7,681 nt of DNA from JBDKTH01 sp964558295 (GTDB lineage: Bacteria > Planctomycetota > Planctomycetia > Pirellulales > Thermoguttaceae): positions 1 through 7,681 of the forward strand of contig CAZLDQ010000249.1 in assembly GCA_964558295.1 (NCBI GenBank), written 5' to 3'. Positions within the stretch are counted from its first letter, which is position 1. Each line of letters opens with the position of its first letter. The position numbers and the translations under genes were made by a program. Positions 5,909 through 7,681 of this stretch are shown here, piece by piece. The notes below the pieces were generated by a model. The model did no database searches. It worked only from the letters and a program-made list of their open reading frames with translations, and was not told the origin of the DNA.

Positions 5909-6577
5909 CTACTGCCATGCCTCTAGGTTGCCGTCGCCGTCCTTGGTTCCCCGAGGTTTTTCCCACCGCCCTTGCTTCAGGGCCTCTCGGGCTGCCTTGT
6001 ACATCGGCCACTTATACAGCGTTGTCCGATTGCACGGCACGGCGGCGGCAATTTGTGTATCGGTCCACTTAGGGTGCTGCACCAGCAGTGCTAGGGCCCG
6101 TGTCTCCTTGGATAGCTCCGCCCGGCCTGGGCGTGTCGCCTGGGATCCCCGCAGCTTCTCCGCGTCAGCCGCCGGCACATCTTGCGTGATGATGACTTCC
6201 GGGCCAAGAATCTCGACTACCCGATTAACCTGCACCAATAGAACCTTCAGCGCCTCCACTACGCTTTGGTCCCTGGGGTCGAGCTCTACCCCCCATTCCT
6301 CAATCACCCCGAGGGGGCATCCCATCAGCTTCAAGGTCGCGTAGGCGTTCTGGACGGCCTTCTCCGCTTCGATGCCGCCGGGGGCCGGCGAGAAGGGCCC
6401 GATCCACCGCCAAGAGGTGGCGTGTGTGTGTAGGGCACGGGTGGCGTTCTCGATCGCCTCCAATTCGCTGATGCCGTAACAGTCAAAGACGAGCGTCTGT
6501 TTGCAGTAGTCCAGCCACGCCTGGAAAAGACTTTTTACGGTCGACGCAATGTCGGCCCAAAGCTTGTGAGGGGTCAT
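5909..6577 (-). CDS. Helix-turn-helix protein of unknown role, 222 aa
   Basis: The N-terminal two thirds (residues 1-145) are helix-rich with no motif I recognise; residues 52-70 contain SWRWIGPFSPAPGG and 85-105 a MGCPLGVIEEWG segment. Residues 155-200 are a clear helix-turn-helix: TRALALLVQHPKWTDTQIA, then VPCNRTTLYKWPMYKAARE, of the small homeodomain-like kind. The tail is charged (KPRGTKDGDGN). It could be a transcriptional regulator, an initiator-like DNA-binding protein or a small-terminase-like protein; the last would matter for the satellite idea but is only a possibility. ATG at 6575-6577 has AAAGGA 8 bases upstream. It is the first gene at the right end, preceded by a long structured leader (6579-6652). 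Confidence 0.8.
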   Translation of the reverse strand: MTPHKLWADIASTVKSLFQAWLDYCKQTLVFDCYGISELEAIENATRALHTHATSWRWIGPFSPAPGGIEAEKAVQNAYATLKLMGCPLGVIEEWGVELDPRDQSVVEALKVLLVQVNRVVEILGPEVIITQDVPAADAEKLRGSQATRPGRAELSKETRALALLVQHPKWTDTQIAAAVPCNRTTLYKWPMYKAAREALKQGRWEKPRGTKDGDGNLEAWQ

Positions 6578-6578
6578 A

Positions 6579-6652
6579 TCTCCAATCCTTTAGAAGGGGG
6601 CCCGGACAGGTATCGAGGGCGATTGGAGAGTTCCCGCGACACCTGCCCGGGC
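6579..6652 (-). promoter_or_regulatory. Potential H-type pseudoknot over the ribosome-binding site
   Basis: In the minus-strand RNA, 6652-6641 (GCCCGGGCAGGU) pairs with 6611-6600 (ACCUGUCCGGGC) as a 12-pair stem containing one G-U. Its 29-base loop contains UCUCCAAUC (6629-6621), complementary over nine bases to GAUUGGAGA (6587-6579), which lies just after the stem and covers the end of the AAAGGA ribosome-binding site up to two bases before the AUG. The order is the A-B-A'-B' arrangement of a pseudoknot, with connecting loops of 11, 9 and 12 bases. The G-U pair works only in RNA of this strand. Confidence 0.5.
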
Positions 6653-6778
6653 GCTTGGCCGGTAGCTAGCCGGCCGTCCCTACTTTAGCCGCTAGGGGCC
6701 GTTGGCGACAGTGGGGCCTGCCGGGTGGTGCATGGCTATTGTGGTGCGTTTCGGTCTGCCATCGTCTGCCGTCCGGGG

Positions 6779-6970
6779 CTACCCTTCCATCCCATCGCGT
6801 ACCAGCGAGAGGATTACCCCGCGGGTAGTCTGGGACAGGTCCGGCCATGCCGTGATCACTTGGGCTAGGTCGGGGTCCGTCGCGCCCGTCCGTGCTTCCC
6901 GTGCACCGGATTCTGCACCGCCTCGGTGCAAAAACGCGGTATTTCCCGAGGAAAACAGGGGCTGTTCGCG
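6779..6970 (-). pseudogene. Stranded integrase C-terminal tail (63 codons, no own start)
   Basis: Reading leftward from the attR core in the frame the integrase has at the attL core gives 63 uninterrupted codons ending in TAG (6779-6781). The last third looks like real protein: DPDLAQVITAWPDLSQ followed by TTRGVILSLVRDGMEG. In my recollection, planctomycete integrases often end in an AWP-containing helix-rich tail of this kind. There is no ATG or ribosome-binding site in a useful place, so it should be silent while integrated. In the circle it would replace the 17 tRNA-encoded residues of the integrase, making a protein of 513 residues. It could instead be a relic of another integrase. Confidence 0.6.
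6902..6930. repeat. Right-arm repeats TGCACCG (candidate integrase arm sites)
   Basis: TGCACCG occurs at 6902 and 6914 on the plus strand and inverted (CGGTGCA) at 6924. Bases 6902-6923 are an exact 22-bp direct repeat of 527-548. The block ends 41 bp before the attR core, while the left block begins 112 bp from the attL core. That asymmetric arrangement is normal for integrase arm sites. The same bases are read as codons of the stranded integrase tail. Confidence 0.65.
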
Positions 6971-6986
6971 TCCTGTCCTCTCCGCT
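6971..6986. repeat. attR core (distal attachment repeat)
   Basis: This is the second exact copy of TCCTGTCCTCTCCGCT. Upstream, GTTCG also matches the tRNA, and the two mismatching bases (CG at 6969-6970 instead of AA) break the tRNA T loop, so this copy is not a functional tRNA end. Bases after 6986 (TTGG...) differ from those after 382 and should be the native sequence once found just behind the tRNA gene. Confidence 0.9.
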
Positions 6987-7003
6987 TTGGTTTTCTACCT
7001 AAC

Positions 7004-7042
7004 ACGCTAAGTTGTTCTAAAAGAATAACTTAGCGTTTCTTT
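7004..7042 (+). terminator. Strong terminator, probably the original tRNA-Ser terminator
   Basis: ACGCTAAGTT (7004-7013) pairs with AACTTAGCGT (7027-7036), extended by a G-T pair and TTCT/AGAA to 15 pairs with a three-base AAA loop, followed by TTCTTTT. It lies 18 bp after the attR core, so without the element it would lie directly behind the tRNA gene. It is A+T-rich like the left flank, unlike the element. Confidence 0.75.
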
Positions 7043-7064
7043 TGCGATGCTGAAAAGCCTCCCT

Positions 7065-7093
7065 GGTGCACAAATGGTGCACAGCCCGTGCAC
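7065..7093. repeat. GTGCAC triplet at 11-bp spacing upstream of the relic integrase
   Basis: GTGCAC occurs at 7066, 7077 and 7088, exactly 11 bp apart, and the first two are GGTGCAC. The pair read on the minus strand (TGCACC, five bases, TGCACC) resembles the element's own TGCACCG arm pairs. The block lies just before the relic integrase gene. It may be arm sites of an older related element or an operator. Confidence 0.5.
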
Positions 7094-7099
7094 GGGAGG

Positions 7100-7572
7100 A
7101 TGACGGTGGTTTCTTCCAAACGACGCCGCCCGAAGCGGAGACAGATCGGGCGGATCTCGTACTACTACCACCATGGAAGCTGGTGGGTTTACTACCGGGA
7201 CGGTGAGCGTCAGGTCCGTCACCGGGTGGGGGAGGACGAGCAGCTCGCCGAGCAGGTGGCCGCCCAGGTCAACGCCCAGTTGACGATCGCGGCTCCCACG
7301 ATGTTCACTCTTACCCCTCTGACGGTTCCCGAGCTCTGTCGGCGGTCTCTTGATCACCACCAGCATGTCGAGCGGTCGTCGCTAGCCACGATCCGTCGCT
7401 ACCGCGCCGCGCGACGGCATCTGGAGGAGTCCTCTGCCAAGATCGGGGGGATCTGCCTTACCATGAGCACCCGGCGGATTCGTTCGTCTGGTACCTCTGC
7501 TCGACCCAAGTCGCTCCCAACGGGCACCCGAACACGGCCCGGCGATACCTCTGAGACAAGGACGTCCGGTGA
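7100..7572 (+). pseudogene. Decayed second tyrosine integrase (N-terminal part)
   Basis: Residues read from 7100 look like a planctomycete phage-type integrase N-terminus: a basic head (SSKRRRPKRRQIGRI), a beta-rich arm-binding module (YYYHHGSWWVYYRDGERQVRH) and the start of a core-binding domain (SLATIRRYRAARRHLEE). After about 7430-7468 the sensible protein continues one frame over as HPADSFVWYL, then STQVAPNGHPNTARRYL, and is then broken by TGA at 7552-7554 and 7570-7572. So there is one frameshift and at least two stops, and no catalytic domain is seen before the window ends. The best start is perhaps GTG at 7106, six bases after GGGAGG; the ATG at 7100 touches that sequence. It lies outside attR and points away from the element. 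Confidence 0.7.
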
Positions 7573-7681
7573 TTGTTCACGGAGTTCTTGCTCTTCTCGT
7601 GCCCGCTGGAACCCCACGGCAACGGACTGACAATCGTCATCCTGAGCAGGGGAATTTGGCTTGTCCATCGCCTCCCCCGCC
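7573..7681. other. End of window, no gene supported
   Basis: The last 109 bases follow the decayed integrase. Open frames exist on both strands but none shows a recognisable motif or start signal. It may be further integrase debris. Confidence 0.4.

Larger units (their letters stand above)
6578..6970. other. Right-end non-coding region with structured DNA
   Basis: About 390 bp without an independent gene. From left to right it holds the pseudoknot-like leader of the 222-aa gene (6579-6652), a GGCCGG/CCGGCC hairpin (6657-6675), an iteron-like CCGTCCCTACT (6674-6684) matching the inverted repeat at 2605, the stranded integrase tail (6779-6970, minus strand) and the right-arm TGCACCG sites (6902-6930). 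I saw no other protein-coding signal here. Confidence 0.6.
367..6986. mobile_element. 6.6-kb integrative element in tRNA-Ser
   Basis: An exact 16-bp repeat, TCCTGTCCTCTCCGCT, occurs at the tRNA 3' end (367-382) and again at 6971-6986. With flanking bases the match is 21 of 23 (360-382 against 6964-6986). Between the copies lie eight minus-strand genes: an integrase next to the tRNA, a phage-type repressor, a zinc-ribbon protein, a P-loop ATPase, a TOPRIM primase-like protein, an AlpA-type protein, a small protein and a helix-turn-helix protein. The distance between equivalent repeat positions is 6,604 bp, the expected size of the excised circle. The set suggests autonomous replication plus site-specific integration. 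No conjugation, virion or transposition gene is visible, so it could be an integrative plasmid or a phage-satellite-like island. Confidence 0.88.

Noticed and set aside
5526..6011. Minus-strand frame crossing the GTGTCG repeat region
   Set aside because: It overlaps three better-supported genes and has no start signal or motif. The 61-aa gene in the same area has an excellent ribosome-binding site.
5649..6344. Plus-strand frame of 231 codons
   Set aside because: Shadow of the 222-aa helix-turn-helix gene; the Ser/Arg-rich translation lacks any motif.
6657..6675. GGCCGG/CCGGCC hairpin as a terminator
   Set aside because: GC-rich stem but no T-run on either side and no gene ending next to it. 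Six-base G/C palindromes are common in this composition.
6941..6964. Resemblance between TTTCCCGAGGAAAAC here and the spacer of the iteron repeat (about 2697-2712, minus strand)
   Set aside because: The match is short and gapped, so chance cannot be excluded without counting it genome-wide.

Overview
The window holds a small integrated genetic element of about 6.6 kb inserted in the 3' end of a serine tRNA gene (anticodon GCT). The host is most likely a planctomycete. That guess rests on how the proteins look to me (the integrase and relic integrase style, a zinc-ribbon/TOPRIM primase, a Pro/Ala-rich protein with a C-terminal zinc ribbon). No ribosomal marker is present to confirm it. The left flank is visibly poorer in G+C (for example 26 of 60 bases in 181-240) than the very GC-rich element interior.

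Layout. Positions 1-293 are host flank with no gene I can support, ending in a tRNA promoter candidate. tRNA-Ser lies at 294-380. Its last bases, 367-382, recur exactly at 6971-6986, and these two copies bound the element. To the right, 6987-7040 looks like the original downstream sequence of the tRNA, with a strong terminator. A decayed second tyrosine integrase follows (about 7100-7572).

Every element gene is on the minus strand. In transcription order they are: a 222-aa helix-turn-helix protein (5909-6577); a 61-aa protein with a GTG start and strong Shine-Dalgarno (5558-5743); an AlpA/excisionase-type protein (5344-5568); a zinc-ribbon/TOPRIM primase-like protein (4430-5347); a P-loop ATPase (2758-4458); a zinc-ribbon protein (2094-2573); a Cro/CI-type regulator (1752-2009); and a tyrosine integrase (313-1716). 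The four genes from 5743 down to 2758 overlap one another end to start and should be translationally coupled. I see no relaxase, capsid, toxin or transposase. The set (integrase, two or three DNA-binding regulators, primase and ATPase) fits a self-replicating integrative plasmid or a phage-satellite-like island.

The control DNA carries most of the unexpected structure. (1) The integrase gene runs through the attachment site. Integrated, it ends inside the tRNA gene. In the predicted circle it would stay open for 63 other codons, now stranded at the right end. (2) Integrase arm-site candidates (TGCACCG pairs, including an exact 22-bp direct repeat) sit inside both ends. (3) A 29-bp perfect inverted repeat made of 9-bp iterons lies between the ATPase and zinc-ribbon genes. 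(4) GTGTCG repeats lie upstream of the replication operon. (5) A potential H-type pseudoknot overlaps the ribosome-binding site of the first gene. (6) The insertion separates the tRNA from its terminator, and the element appears to supply a replacement hairpin inside the integrase gene.
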